From: CALNZV01 sp942491115
GTDB taxonomy: Bacteria; Desulfobacterota; Desulfobacteria; Desulfobacterales; UBA5852
Assembly (NCBI GenBank): GCA_942491115.1
Contig: CALNZV010000020.1
Coordinates: forward strand, 620,001 to 684,000
Direction of reading: 5' to 3'
DNA: 64,000 bases
Shown: positions 25,381-33,656 of the stretch, in pieces
Layout: every line of letters begins with the position of its first letter
Position numbering within the stretch: the first letter of the stretch is position 1
Made by a program: the position numbers and the translations under genes
The notes under the pieces: model-generated
Told to the model about the DNA's origin: nothing
Databases searched by the model: none
The model's input: only the letters and a program-made list of their open reading frames with translations

Positions 25381-25500
25381 TCAGAACGCTTCAAATCCTT
25401 TCTCGTCATCAAAAGGGATGACGTCTTCTGCTGCGACTCAGGACTTACCGGCAAACGTCGGGGTCTTGTTAGCCGCCGGGATTCGAAATGGGTTCATCAT
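25381..25500 (-). CDS. Candidate 39-residue selenoprotein mini-gene (in-frame TGA)
   Basis: Beginning at ATG 25500, 20 codons encode a Pro/Thr/Ala-rich start ending AGKS. A TGA (25438-25440) and 18 further in-frame codons follow (VAAEDVIPFDDEKGFEAF), then TGA at 25381. Codon choice is alike on both sides of the first TGA. AGG lies upstream of the ATG. Downstream of the TGA, ATCC-C-TTT can pair with AAAGGAT, leaving a ten-base loop whose second base is G, about 26 bases after the TGA. That is within the range of bacterial SECIS elements. A competing 7-bp hairpin (CGTCATC/GATGACG) exists. A terminator follows. It could instead be a 20-residue ORF or chance. Confidence 0.4.
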
Positions 25501-25624
25501 TCTTACCTGAGCCCACACGGATCATTGACGCGCCGGGTGTCGACCGGAATGGATCTGACGTTAGGGAAAAATGGCGGGAAGCACTCATGGAAGGACCAAA
25601 GGATCCCCGGTGAGAGGTGGATCT

Positions 25625-27106
25625 TCAGTCCCCTTCGATCCATGCGTCGAGAGAGGGGGGGGGCGCGGCATATCCCGTCATGGCTTTGAGCTCGCACTGG
25701 GCGTTGAGTTCGAAGCCATCCTGAATGACGGAGACCGGGCGGTCGGAAGAAACCACGATAACGATGACATTTCGGTTTTCAGCGGAGAAACGGAGGGCTG
25801 AATTGAACCGGGCGCCCCTCGCCCTGTCCTCCCCGGGGACCCTGTGTCCGTCCAGAAGGCAGGCAAACCCATGGAGCTTGAGGTCGGCTCCGATGTGAAT
25901 AGCCCCGTCCAGTTTTCCAAGGGCCATGGCCAGCTCCAATAGCGACGGCTCCTGAAGGTTCAGGGGTCGCGCCAGCCGCTGCCCGGCGATGTCGACGGGC
26001 GACGGATTCAAATCAATCACGAGGGTGCAGCCGTACTTTTCGTTTTCGGCATGATGAACAATCCCCGACACCACCTGATACAGGTCGTGCCTCACGGCGG
26101 GGTCTGTCTGATATTCGATGAGCAACTCTTCCAGCTGGACCAAATTGGCCTTCCGGGTGCTCGAATGGAAGCTGCCGTCGTAGAAGCTGCAGACGGTTTC
26201 GCCGTTGAAGCCCAAAAAACCGTAACCGCTCCGAAATTCGGCGATTAGCCTGAAGCCCGACACCTCGCCTTCAGAGATGCCCAGTACGTATTGCCCGTCT
26301 GAAATGAGGCATCGCGGTGAATTTTCCACCGCCTGGAGCAGCTTCCGGGCATGCTTGAAATTCCTGAGGACCGGCCGCTCCTCTTCAGGAAACCGGGCAG
26401 CAAAGTCGATCGGCTCCAAGCGCCCGGGCTCGATGAAGACCATTTTCCCCTGGGGCCACTCGCCCTCTTCCCTCGTTTTGGAAATGCCGAGAACCGCATC
26501 GAGGACGGGATAGACCCGGACGCGGGTATCCCACCCCATGGTTTCATTCATCCGATCCACGATGTAATCTCTGACCGCGTGGGTGGCGTAGCCTCGGAGA
26601 ACATAACCTGAAATTTCGGTACACAGAGAACTGGCAGCAGCAAAATCGTGGGAAAGCAGCCATGCCGCATGCTCAAGCCACCGTTCGGTGGGGCCGATGG
26701 AGCACATGTCCGGGTGATGCTCGGTAAACCACATCTGATAAAAAATAGAATGGGAGCGCCCCCCGCAGGAGATGAGGCCCGTGAGCTGAAGGTTTCGTTC
26801 GGTATGGATCTGCCCGAACAGGGTCAGGCGTTCCGGATCGGGAGCTTGTGTCCGCCAACGGTCCGAATCCAGAAAGAGCTCCTTGAAGATCGGCTCATGC
26901 CCCCTCAACAGATTCTGTGGATCATAGACGTACACCGGATCATCCGGGTGGATCGCAAACACCAGTGCCCCTCGACTGGGTCCGGAATAGTGGGAAAGGC
27001 CGTCCCGGAGCCCATCCAGGGTGTGCAAGATGCAGAGGTTTCGGGTAGCGATGATGGTCATTGGTGGGGGTCCCGATAGCCGGTCGATGAACCCGACGTA
27101 TATCAT
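25625..27106 (-). CDS. DAC (DisA_N)-domain protein with N-terminal sensor-like region
   Basis: 493-residue soluble protein. Its C-terminal part (about 385-470) matches the diadenylate cyclase (DAC) domain: LDGAIHIGADLKLHGF holds the DGA motif (residues 400-402), then GARFNSALRF (about 431-440) and NVIVIVVSSDRPVSVI. The usual RHR motif of DisA/CdaA (GTRHR) is GARFN here, so H and the second R are replaced; it may make a different product or be inactive. Residues 1-380 are mixed alpha/beta and unassigned, probably a ligand-sensing module. Start 27106 or ATG 27061; neither has a strong ribosome binding site. The thioesterase lies 49 bases upstream. Confidence 0.7.
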   Translation of the reverse strand: MIYVGFIDRLSGPPPMTIIATRNLCILHTLDGLRDGLSHYSGPSRGALVFAIHPDDPVYVYDPQNLLRGHEPIFKELFLDSDRWRTQAPDPERLTLFGQIHTERNLQLTGLISCGGRSHSIFYQMWFTEHHPDMCSIGPTERWLEHAAWLLSHDFAAASSLCTEISGYVLRGYATHAVRDYIVDRMNETMGWDTRVRVYPVLDAVLGISKTREEGEWPQGKMVFIEPGRLEPIDFAARFPEEERPVLRNFKHARKLLQAVENSPRCLISDGQYVLGISEGEVSGFRLIAEFRSGYGFLGFNGETVCSFYDGSFHSSTRKANLVQLEELLIEYQTDPAVRHDLYQVVSGIVHHAENEKYGCTLVIDLNPSPVDIAGQRLARPLNLQEPSLLELAMALGKLDGAIHIGADLKLHGFACLLDGHRVPGEDRARGARFNSALRFSAENRNVIVIVVSSDRPVSVIQDGFELNAQCELKAMTGYAAPPPSLDAWIEGD

Positions 27107-27155
27107 GGGAGCGACCGCCTCTCAACTATAAGGGCACGGTAATCGCCTCAGCTTC

Positions 27156-27626
27156 TCAGTCTTTGATGAGGCGCTCCGGCGCCTGGACGGCAACCACCTC
27201 TCCCCTGGCACATATCTCGCCGCCAGCCGACAAGGTGCTCTGGACAACCACTTTTCGCCCCTTGATCTCCTTGACCCTGCCCCGGATTTCGAGTCGGGCG
27301 TCAATGGGCGTCGGTCTGAGGTAGTCCACATGAAGGGAGGCGGTCAGAAACCGGAGGGGAGGCAAGGAATCCATGGGCCGCCCGTCCGAACGGTAAGCCG
27401 CCGCCGATGCCGTTCCGGTGGAATGGCAATCGATCAGGGAAGCAATCAGTCCACCATAGACATATCCGGGAATCGCCGTGTGAAAGGATTCGGGATCGAA
27501 GAAACAGACCGAGACCTCACCCTCCCAGTAGCTTTTGATCTGATAACCGTGGGTGTTGAGTCGACCGCAACCGTAGCAATGGGACAATGAGTCTGGGTAG
27601 AAGTCCTGAAACGCCTTTTCTGTCAT
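27156..27626 (-). CDS. Hotdog-fold thioesterase (PaaI/4HBT type)
   Basis: 156-residue acyl-CoA thioesterase-like protein. The N-terminal Cys/His segment SHCYGCGRLNTHGYQIK is typical of this PaaI/THEM4-like branch. The hotdog core follows: HTAIPGYVYGGLIASLIDCHSTGTA on the central helix, then the strands TASLHVDYLRPTPIDARLEIRG broken by turns. A likely acid (Asp) lies in LIDCHS. GAAGGAG is six bases before ATG 27626; an in-frame TTG at 27641 overlaps that site and is rejected. It lies between a truncated gene and the DAC gene, all minus strand. Substrate unknown. Confidence 0.85.
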   Translation of the reverse strand: MTEKAFQDFYPDSLSHCYGCGRLNTHGYQIKSYWEGEVSVCFFDPESFHTAIPGYVYGGLIASLIDCHSTGTASAAAYRSDGRPMDSLPPLRFLTASLHVDYLRPTPIDARLEIRGRVKEIKGRKVVVQSTLSAGGEICARGEVVAVQAPERLIKD

Positions 27627-27637
27627 CTTCAACTCCT

Positions 27638-27976
27638 TCAATGGGACGGTGGGGGAGGTCTGAGATCGACGGCGGCCACAGCCGATCTCATGGTGTCGAA
27701 CCGGGATTCAGGCAAACCCAGTCGATATCGATCGGCCTGGGCGACGGAAGCCGGTTGGCAAAGAAGCCCGACGGCCATGACACGGTCGAGGGCCATCACC
27801 TCATTTTGCGGCGCCGTTCGCACCGCGTCAAGGTCGATGGCCATCGTGGTCCAGCCCTGGGCCAGCCGATATCGCTGATTAAACCGGTCTGAATAGTTGT
27901 TGTTGTGGCCGGCGACAACGGATCCCGCCAGACACAGGAGCGGCCCCTTGATTCCCCGATTCGGCCATCGCCGCAA
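27638..27976 (-). pseudogene. Fragment of a carbohydrate/galactose-binding-like domain (VanZ C-terminal type)
   Basis: An open frame whose only usable start is TTG 27976. The sequence GHNNNYSDRFNQRYRL, then GWTTMAIDLDAVRTAPQNEV and MALDRVMAVGLL, matches the last two-thirds of a beta-sandwich domain often found at the C-terminus of VanZ-family proteins. The usual pattern there is HNxxYxDRFN, GW, IDL and MDL. The domain's first strands and the VanZ membrane part are missing: upstream the frame hits a stop inside the receiver gene. I infer a 5'-truncated remnant; a functional short protein is less likely. It ends 11 bases before the thioesterase start. Confidence 0.5.
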
Positions 27977-28004
27977 AAAGGGATCCGGATTAACGGCTTC
28001 GAGG

Positions 28005-28400
28005 TCAGGCAGGTTGGGAACGATAACTGAGATACAGGGCTGTCAGAGTTTGGGTCAGCTCGTTCATGCTGAAGGGTTTGGCCAGGAATAGGTCAGCCCC
28101 GAGGAATTTGGCGGTGGATTCGTTTTCCGGGTTGCCAGAGACCAGGATACAGATTTTCTTGGGAAAGCGCCGCTTGATGCGAGAAAGCAAATCAAATCCG
28201 TTCATGCCCGGCATGTTGACATCGGAGATGACGATATCCGCGGAGTCGGAGGTTTTGAGGTGTTCCCATGCCGTCAACCCGTCTTCGAAAGCCAACACCC
28301 GATTGTCGAGGGTGTGGGACAGCCACTCGGTGGCCATATCCCGAAATAAGAGGTTGTCGTCCACAACGGCAACGCTCGGTGCTGGCGTCGGGTTAACCAT
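28005..28400 (-). CDS. Single-domain response regulator receiver protein
   Basis: 131-residue stand-alone receiver domain with no output domain. The acidic pair is in VAVVDDNLLF, the phosphoacceptor Asp in IVISDVNMPGMNGFDLL, the conserved Thr/Ser position in ILVSGNPEN, and the Lys in FLAKPFSMNEL. All phosphorylation residues are intact. ATG 28400 is preceded by GGAG at nine bases; the frame opens upstream to 28496. It is the first gene of a minus-strand run: receiver, VanZ-type remnant, thioesterase, DAC protein. Its kinase is not in the window. It may feed into the DAC protein, but only gene order suggests this. Confidence 0.88.
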   Translation of the reverse strand: MVNPTPAPSVAVVDDNLLFRDMATEWLSHTLDNRVLAFEDGLTAWEHLKTSDSADIVISDVNMPGMNGFDLLSRIKRRFPKKICILVSGNPENESTAKFLGADLFLAKPFSMNELTQTLTALYLSYRSQPA

Positions 28401-28879
28401 GCCCGGAGTCTCCAGGATCAGGTGGCGTGCTGCCGCGTTAGTTATCGGCGGCACTTCGGTGTGGTGATGATCAGGGATCAACCAAGTTGGCGGCAATAAG
28501 ACCCGGGCAGGATAATCCGACTCCGGGGCGGCATGCGGTTACGCCGCTGTAACTATGCAATTTCTCCGAGGCGGGTCAATATCGATTAATCGGTATTATT
28601 CTCGTTTCGAAAGCAACGGACGGAAGAGGGCAACCAACTGTTATGCTTTGACTATTACCATAGTTTTAATCCAGCCTTAGAGAATTGAGAGTTGGAGGCT
28701 ATCCGATGAAACAAAGTGATTTCAATGAAATAACGGATAACTGCATCCCATTTTACCTGAGGATGTCCCATCTTTCTGGCGATTTTCTCTGATTTTCTCA
28801 GGATTTCATTTTTTATGAAATACCCAGCCGCCGGAGGTATCGACGCCCCTGGGAAGGGGCACCGATCGCCGATGGCGTC
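28401..28879. other. Intergenic, AT-richer region with repeats
   Basis: About 480 bases between the receiver gene and the alpha/beta hydrolase, AT-rich in 28560-28815 compared with its surroundings. It contains a short tandem-like repeat (GATTTTCTCT, GATTTTCTCA, GGATTTCA at 28781-28808) and a hairpin GCCCCT/AGGGGC near 28849-28864, just past the hydrolase stop. A 28-codon ORF is listed separately. The promoter of the receiver gene must lie at its left side, but I could not define it. Confidence 0.5.
28706..28792 (+). CDS. Possible 28-residue small ORF
   Basis: ATG 28706 is preceded by TTGGAGG with seven bases spacing and is followed by 28 codons (MKQSDFNEITDNCIPFYLRM and eight more), ending at TGA 28790. 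The ribosome binding site is good, but the product is not recognised and no terminator or clear promoter flanks it. It may be the 5' stub of a lost gene or a real small protein. Confidence 0.25.
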   Translation: MKQSDFNEITDNCIPFYLRMSHLSGDFL

Positions 28880-29761
28880 TCAGCTGCAGTGGGAATCAAT
28901 GAGATCGACGATTAGGGGCCAGAAACCCTCGGGTAGGCAATGGCCCATGCCAGAAACGATCTCCAGCCGCGCGCCCCGAATGCTTCGGGATATATCCTCG
29001 CCGCAGGCGGTGCGCAGCAAGGGGTCTTCATCTCCATGGACCACCAGTGTCGGCGCAGCGATCTGGCCCAGTCGGGCTCTCCGGTCTCCGGCGGCGGCGA
29101 TAGCGGCAAATTGCCTGGCGACCCCCTCCGGACACAGACCCCGGAGGAAGGATTCTTCAGCCCACTTTCGGCTGAGGCGGGGGTCCATGGGGCAGGAGTC
29201 TCCCCCGAGCACCCGATAGGCCCGGACAAAGCTGTCCACATAACCGGCACGATCGGTGGGAAACGGTGTCATGAGAATGTCCATCGCCTCGTCAGTGGGG
29301 GGCGGCAACCCCGGATTTCCGGTGGACGACATGACAACGGTTAGGGAGCGAATACGCTCGGGGCATGCTGCAGCCGCCTCCATGGCGATCATTCCACCCA
29401 TCGAGGCACCGACAAGATGTCCGTCTTCGATCTGAAGGGCATCCATGAGGCCCAGCACATCCATGGCCATATCCTCGAGAGTGTATGGCAGATCGGAGGG
29501 GGAGAGCGCCGAAAGATCGGGGACTCCGGCAGTCGTCATCCGGGTGGAAAGCCCCACGTCCCGATTATCGAAGCGAATGACATGAAACCCTCGGCCGGCC
29601 AATAGGCGACAGAAGCCTTCATCCCAAACAATCATCTGAGTGCCCAATCCCATGATAAGAATGGCTGCAGGGTGCGAAGAATCCCCAAACGTGTCATAGG
29701 CCAAGGTCATGCCATTGACATTGGCATGGGCCAGGGGTGTGTAAGGTATCCGGCGGGTCAT
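28880..29761 (-). CDS. Alpha/beta hydrolase
   Basis: 293-residue hydrolase with the oxyanion strand ILIMGLGTQMIVWDEGF, FDNRDVGLS, the nucleophile elbow GASMGGMIAMEAA, the acid region VVHGDEDPLL and the catalytic His in SGMGHCLPEGFW. The RFDNRDVGLS motif is common in the aclacinomycin methylesterase RdmC/EstB-like group, suggesting small-ester hydrolysis. Substrate unknown. AAAAGG sits six bases before ATG 29761; a first in-frame ATG at 29767 lies inside that spacing and is less likely. It is a single gene, 86 bases downstream of the AsmA gene and on the same strand as it. Confidence 0.85.
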   Translation of the reverse strand: MTRRIPYTPLAHANVNGMTLAYDTFGDSSHPAAILIMGLGTQMIVWDEGFCRLLAGRGFHVIRFDNRDVGLSTRMTTAGVPDLSALSPSDLPYTLEDMAMDVLGLMDALQIEDGHLVGASMGGMIAMEAAAACPERIRSLTVVMSSTGNPGLPPPTDEAMDILMTPFPTDRAGYVDSFVRAYRVLGGDSCPMDPRLSRKWAEESFLRGLCPEGVARQFAAIAAAGDRRARLGQIAAPTLVVHGDEDPLLRTACGEDISRSIRGARLEIVSGMGHCLPEGFWPLIVDLIDSHCS

Positions 29762-29847
29762 GGTCATCCTTTTGGGGGGAAAGAACCTGGCGTTAAAAAG
29801 TCTTTCATATCGGAGGGCCCGAGTCGCTTACCCATCCCCGGGCAGAC

Positions 29848-31845
29848 TCAGTTCTTCGGTCCAAGAAGATTTTTTAAAAGTCCCTTTGCCGGTTCTTCCA
29901 GTGGTTTCAGGTTCTCGTTTTTTTCAAAAATCTTTTTGACCTTGTCGGATTCGAATACTTTCTCCTCCAGTTCCCGGCGGGCGATGCTTTCGAGGTCGGG
30001 CCGGAAGGTCGGAGAGGAAAAGGTTCCACCGACAAGAACCGGCACCGACACCCCCTTCCGGGCTTTGGCATCCCCCTGACCCTTCAAACTGGCCACCACT
30101 TTCGATTCGACGCGAAAATCTAATTTTTCCCCGACCAAATCGGCGTCGCCTTCAGCAAACAGTCTCAACAGAGGCGATCTGAGCACGGTTTCAGTGGTCT
30201 GGAACAGACCCTTTTTGAGGGTAAAAGGAACGGAGAATTCGGCAAAATCCGTTCTGGGCTTTTCCGCCGGCCTGGCCTCTCCCGTGAATGCGGATCGAAC
30301 ATTGCGAACCATGTCCGCCAGATCGATGCCGATCAGGGCACCATCCTCGAACACAAGTTTACCGGTCCCATTGAGGGATTTTTTGGCCGATTCAGCCGTA
30401 TCCCCCACGGCATCTACATCGACAACCGCAGCCATCGACCCTTCGATGAGCTTTTTGCCGGAGACATCCGTCACCAAATCGCCGGCCGCCACATCCATCA
30501 CATTCAGTTCCAGACGGGTTTTAGGCGACGGTTGTCTGACATCGACGGTCCCCTTCACTTGGACGCCGCCGCCGTACATCCCCATGTCCAGGGGATCGAG
30601 ATTGAAAACCCCGTTTTTTCCAACGAGGCGCATGCGGAGGTCTTCCATTCGTACCCGCTTCACGGTCAGCTTTCCGATGGTTGCCGAGGCATCCAGGGTA
30701 AGGGACCTCAAGGGGTCGTAGGTCGACGATTCAGGCGGTGCCTTCCCTTCCTTTCCCCCGGCGGCGACCGCTCCCGGAGATCCGCTGTCGGATCCGCCGG
30801 GGGGCAGGTATCGATCGACATCAATGCCATCCACGGTCATTTTCAATTGGATGTCAGGGGCTGAAAAGGCGGTGACGTCAATCGCCAAATCGATCCGTGA
30901 ATCGTCAAGCACCATGGCGCCGTCGGATAGAGAAAATCGATCGCCCCCGGCTTTGACGAGCCCTTTCAAGGAGAGCCTTGTCAACACAGCCTTGTCGGCT
31001 ACCCCCGGTAGCAACCCAGGCTGCAAGCGGTCGGCAACGGCCTTGGGTGAAAACTCGGGGATATCTAAGGAGACGGTAAGGAGGGGATCTGCGAGCAGGT
31101 TGTCTACCGTTCCACCCAGTTTGATGACAAGCGCCTCCACCACCTGCGCGGTGAGCTGAAGGGGAAGGGGCGTTTTTCCGATGTCGCGACCGACCGGACC
31201 GATTTGGCCGTCGATGGCAATGGGCCGGTCGTCGAAGGCTGCTGAAAAATCGATTCCAATGGGCTGATCCAGTGACACATGCGTCAACTTGAGGTTGATA
31301 TCTGACACCGTCATCTGATGCGGGGCCGATGGGTCCACCCAATGGATCCGACCATCCACAACAGTGAACTCCTCGACTTCCAGGGAAGCAATCGGCAGAT
31401 CGGCTGCCGGGGGTTCCGATGTCTTTGGTGAATCGTTTTTCCGGCTCTTGCCAAAAGCCCAATTCCCTTGACCGTCTGTTGTTTTCTCCAGGGTGAGCAC
31501 CGGGCTGCGAACCACAAAGCGTTTTACCTGAATCTCCCTCCTGAGGAGGGGGAGTAGTTTCAGTCGCGCCTCGAATGCCTTGATTTTCAGGAAGTCGTTG
31601 TCAGAGAACCCCTCCGGGTTACCCAGGGCGATATCGGATACCGCCACACCGATCCATGGGAAAAAAGAGGGATCCAGATCGCTTCCCATGGCAAAAGACC
31701 GCCCCGTCAGATCACTCACCTGTTTTTCAATTTTTGGCCTTAACGTGCTGACATCCAGCATCATGACGGCGGCGATGATAACGGCGGCAATCATTAGCGC
31801 TGAGGCGACGATCCCAATAAAAACCCACTTCAAGAGCTTTTTCAT
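29848..31845 (-). CDS. AsmA family protein
   Basis: 665-residue envelope protein with an N-terminal inner-membrane anchor (KWVFIGIVASALMIAAVIIA), then the AsmA N-terminal chorein-like part (LRPKIEKQVSDLTGRSFAM, IGVAVSDIALGNP). The C-terminal AsmA domain follows (LEGKLVFEDGALIGIDLADM-type segment, FAEFSVPFTLKKGL, LRLFAEGDADLVG). AsmA-like proteins are thought to bridge inner and outer membranes and move phospholipid. A Pro/Ser-rich spacer lies near residues 140-160. AAGGAG is six bases before ATG 31845, which settles the start over the longer frame to 31893. Confidence 0.9.
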   Translation of the reverse strand: MKKLLKWVFIGIVASALMIAAVIIAAVMMLDVSTLRPKIEKQVSDLTGRSFAMGSDLDPSFFPWIGVAVSDIALGNPEGFSDNDFLKIKAFEARLKLLPLLRREIQVKRFVVRSPVLTLEKTTDGQGNWAFGKSRKNDSPKTSEPPAADLPIASLEVEEFTVVDGRIHWVDPSAPHQMTVSDINLKLTHVSLDQPIGIDFSAAFDDRPIAIDGQIGPVGRDIGKTPLPLQLTAQVVEALVIKLGGTVDNLLADPLLTVSLDIPEFSPKAVADRLQPGLLPGVADKAVLTRLSLKGLVKAGGDRFSLSDGAMVLDDSRIDLAIDVTAFSAPDIQLKMTVDGIDVDRYLPPGGSDSGSPGAVAAGGKEGKAPPESSTYDPLRSLTLDASATIGKLTVKRVRMEDLRMRLVGKNGVFNLDPLDMGMYGGGVQVKGTVDVRQPSPKTRLELNVMDVAAGDLVTDVSGKKLIEGSMAAVVDVDAVGDTAESAKKSLNGTGKLVFEDGALIGIDLADMVRNVRSAFTGEARPAEKPRTDFAEFSVPFTLKKGLFQTTETVLRSPLLRLFAEGDADLVGEKLDFRVESKVVASLKGQGDAKARKGVSVPVLVGGTFSSPTFRPDLESIARRELEEKVFESDKVKKIFEKNENLKPLEEPAKGLLKNLLGPKN

Positions 31846-31967
31846 CGGGTGCTCCTTAAGGGAAACGGAAACCAAGGCGGCACCATGCCGCAACCAGGGG
31901 GGACGATTGGAATGATAGTAAGCGGGGCCCCTTCGAGTGTCAAGAAGATCCGTGTATCTTCAATTGG

Positions 31968-33656
31968 TTAAGTCCTGAGGACAGACAGGCGGCGAATCCC
32001 GAAAGCCATGGGAAAATAGAGTGCCGCCATACAGATGACTAGGGAAAGAAGAAAAGATCCCCAGATCCATGCCAGCTGCCACGGATTCAGTGCCAGGTCT
32101 TTGAGGTCAGCCATGAATACTGCATACACTGGACCGGCCTGGATGGCGATTACCGTACCGATAAAGACCGCCGAGAGAATCATGTACAACACCCCTCCAT
32201 ATCCGGTGACGGACTGGGCGGGATTTTCGGCCTTGAAATCTGGAAAGGCCGCACCGATTCCCACCCCTAAGGCCACGACACCCGGAACCATGGCGGACAC
32301 CGAGAAGACCGACAGCCACATCATAAAGGCCGACACCTGCAGCAGCCAATTGGTGACGACCACAAGGAACTCGGAAAGAACCATCAGCGGCAGGCAGTAA
32401 ATAAAAAACTTGACCCAGAGAAACCGATGGAGCGTTGTGGGCGCAGAGAGAATCAGCCAGAAGGCCTCTCTTTCCGAGCTGACGGCAGGGAAAGCGAAAC
32501 GCGCGGTCACGGCGGTGAGAACGAACAGGGCCAGCCCCATGTTGAGGAAGCCCAACAGGTTTTGGAGATATATGGTCTGAATAGGCGATTTGTCCAAAGG
32601 CAGCACAGTGAAATTGTAAATGTACACCAGGATCAGAGCGCCGATCAAAAACAACTGGGACCATTGGGACTGATCTCTGAAGAACATTTTGATCTCTTTG
32701 GAAACGATCCCTCTCACGTCACCGGGCATCGGGATAAAAGAAAAACCCCTCCATCGCGAGGTCTTCAACAGCCGCCTGCCTCCGGTCTGGGCTTTTGTTA
32801 CCCCCCTGGCATAGAGACAATCCGCTCCGATGATGGACAGACAGAACCAGAAGCCTGAAAAACACCACAGAAGACCCTGGTGAATCAGCGATGCCTCTAT
32901 CCGTCGGTCGATTGCCGATCGGAGGGCATCGTAACCCCACGTGGTCGGAAGAAGCGGAGAGGCGGGCGTATCCAGGGATGCGATGTAGACCATCATGCTG
33001 TCGAAGGCCTCTGGATCCACCAACTGCTCAGGTTTCAGCAATCGGATGGCAACGTAGACGGCAATGAACACCATCACACCCAGGAAGATGAATACGGCTC
33101 TCATCCGATTGGCCGGGACGAGGATGACGGCGGCAAGCACCAATAGCGAACTGAGAGAACAGGCGGAAAACGTCAGTGCAGCCAGCACCCCTGCCAAGGT
33201 GAAGAAGTAAAACCAACCGCTATTGAATACGACTCCGTATGCGGCTAAAAACGGTAGCGAGAAGGCCAGAACCATCCAAGAGCTGTCAAAGACGATCTCA
33301 AGCCATCGGGAGATGAATATCTTCCATGGGTGGACGGGAAAGGCATGAATCAGCAGCAGATCCCGGGAGAGATAAAGTTTTGAAAGGGATTGAAGGATGG
33401 CGCTGAAAAACAGTAGGGCAAACAGGGTGACCAGCACCATCGACAACAGCTTGGCGACGATCAGAACCCCGATATCCTCAATTCCCTTGAAATAGGTCAG
33501 CACCCGGTGACCGACCCCAAAAGCGACGATCCAGAACGAGACGCCCAGTGCCCCGAGAAATACGTCCCAACCAATACCGCTCCTCCGCCCTTTACCGATT
33601 AGCCGGTTTTTAGCCCCCCAGAGTCTGGGTCTGAGTAACACAAGGGCCGCCTTCAT
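31968..33656 (-). CDS. ABC exporter permease (large ABC-2-like integral membrane protein)
   Basis: 562-residue membrane protein with about 11-12 hydrophobic segments spread over two halves separated by a hydrophilic cytoplasmic loop (about 290-330, KAQTGGRRLLKTSRW). SKEIKMFFRDQSQWSQ before the second half is typical of the cytoplasmic elbow helix of ABC-2 exporters. Its ATG overlaps the ATPase stop (ATGA), so it is almost certainly the transmembrane partner of that ATPase. Substrate unknown. It is the last gene of transglutaminase-ATPase-permease. Confidence 0.82.
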   Translation of the reverse strand: MKAALVLLRPRLWGAKNRLIGKGRRSGIGWDVFLGALGVSFWIVAFGVGHRVLTYFKGIEDIGVLIVAKLLSMVLVTLFALLFFSAILQSLSKLYLSRDLLLIHAFPVHPWKIFISRWLEIVFDSSWMVLAFSLPFLAAYGVVFNSGWFYFFTLAGVLAALTFSACSLSSLLVLAAVILVPANRMRAVFIFLGVMVFIAVYVAIRLLKPEQLVDPEAFDSMMVYIASLDTPASPLLPTTWGYDALRSAIDRRIEASLIHQGLLWCFSGFWFCLSIIGADCLYARGVTKAQTGGRRLLKTSRWRGFSFIPMPGDVRGIVSKEIKMFFRDQSQWSQLFLIGALILVYIYNFTVLPLDKSPIQTIYLQNLLGFLNMGLALFVLTAVTARFAFPAVSSEREAFWLILSAPTTLHRFLWVKFFIYCLPLMVLSEFLVVVTNWLLQVSAFMMWLSVFSVSAMVPGVVALGVGIGAAFPDFKAENPAQSVTGYGGVLYMILSAVFIGTVIAIQAGPVYAVFMADLKDLALNPWQLAWIWGSFLLSLVICMAALYFPMAFGIRRLSVLRT

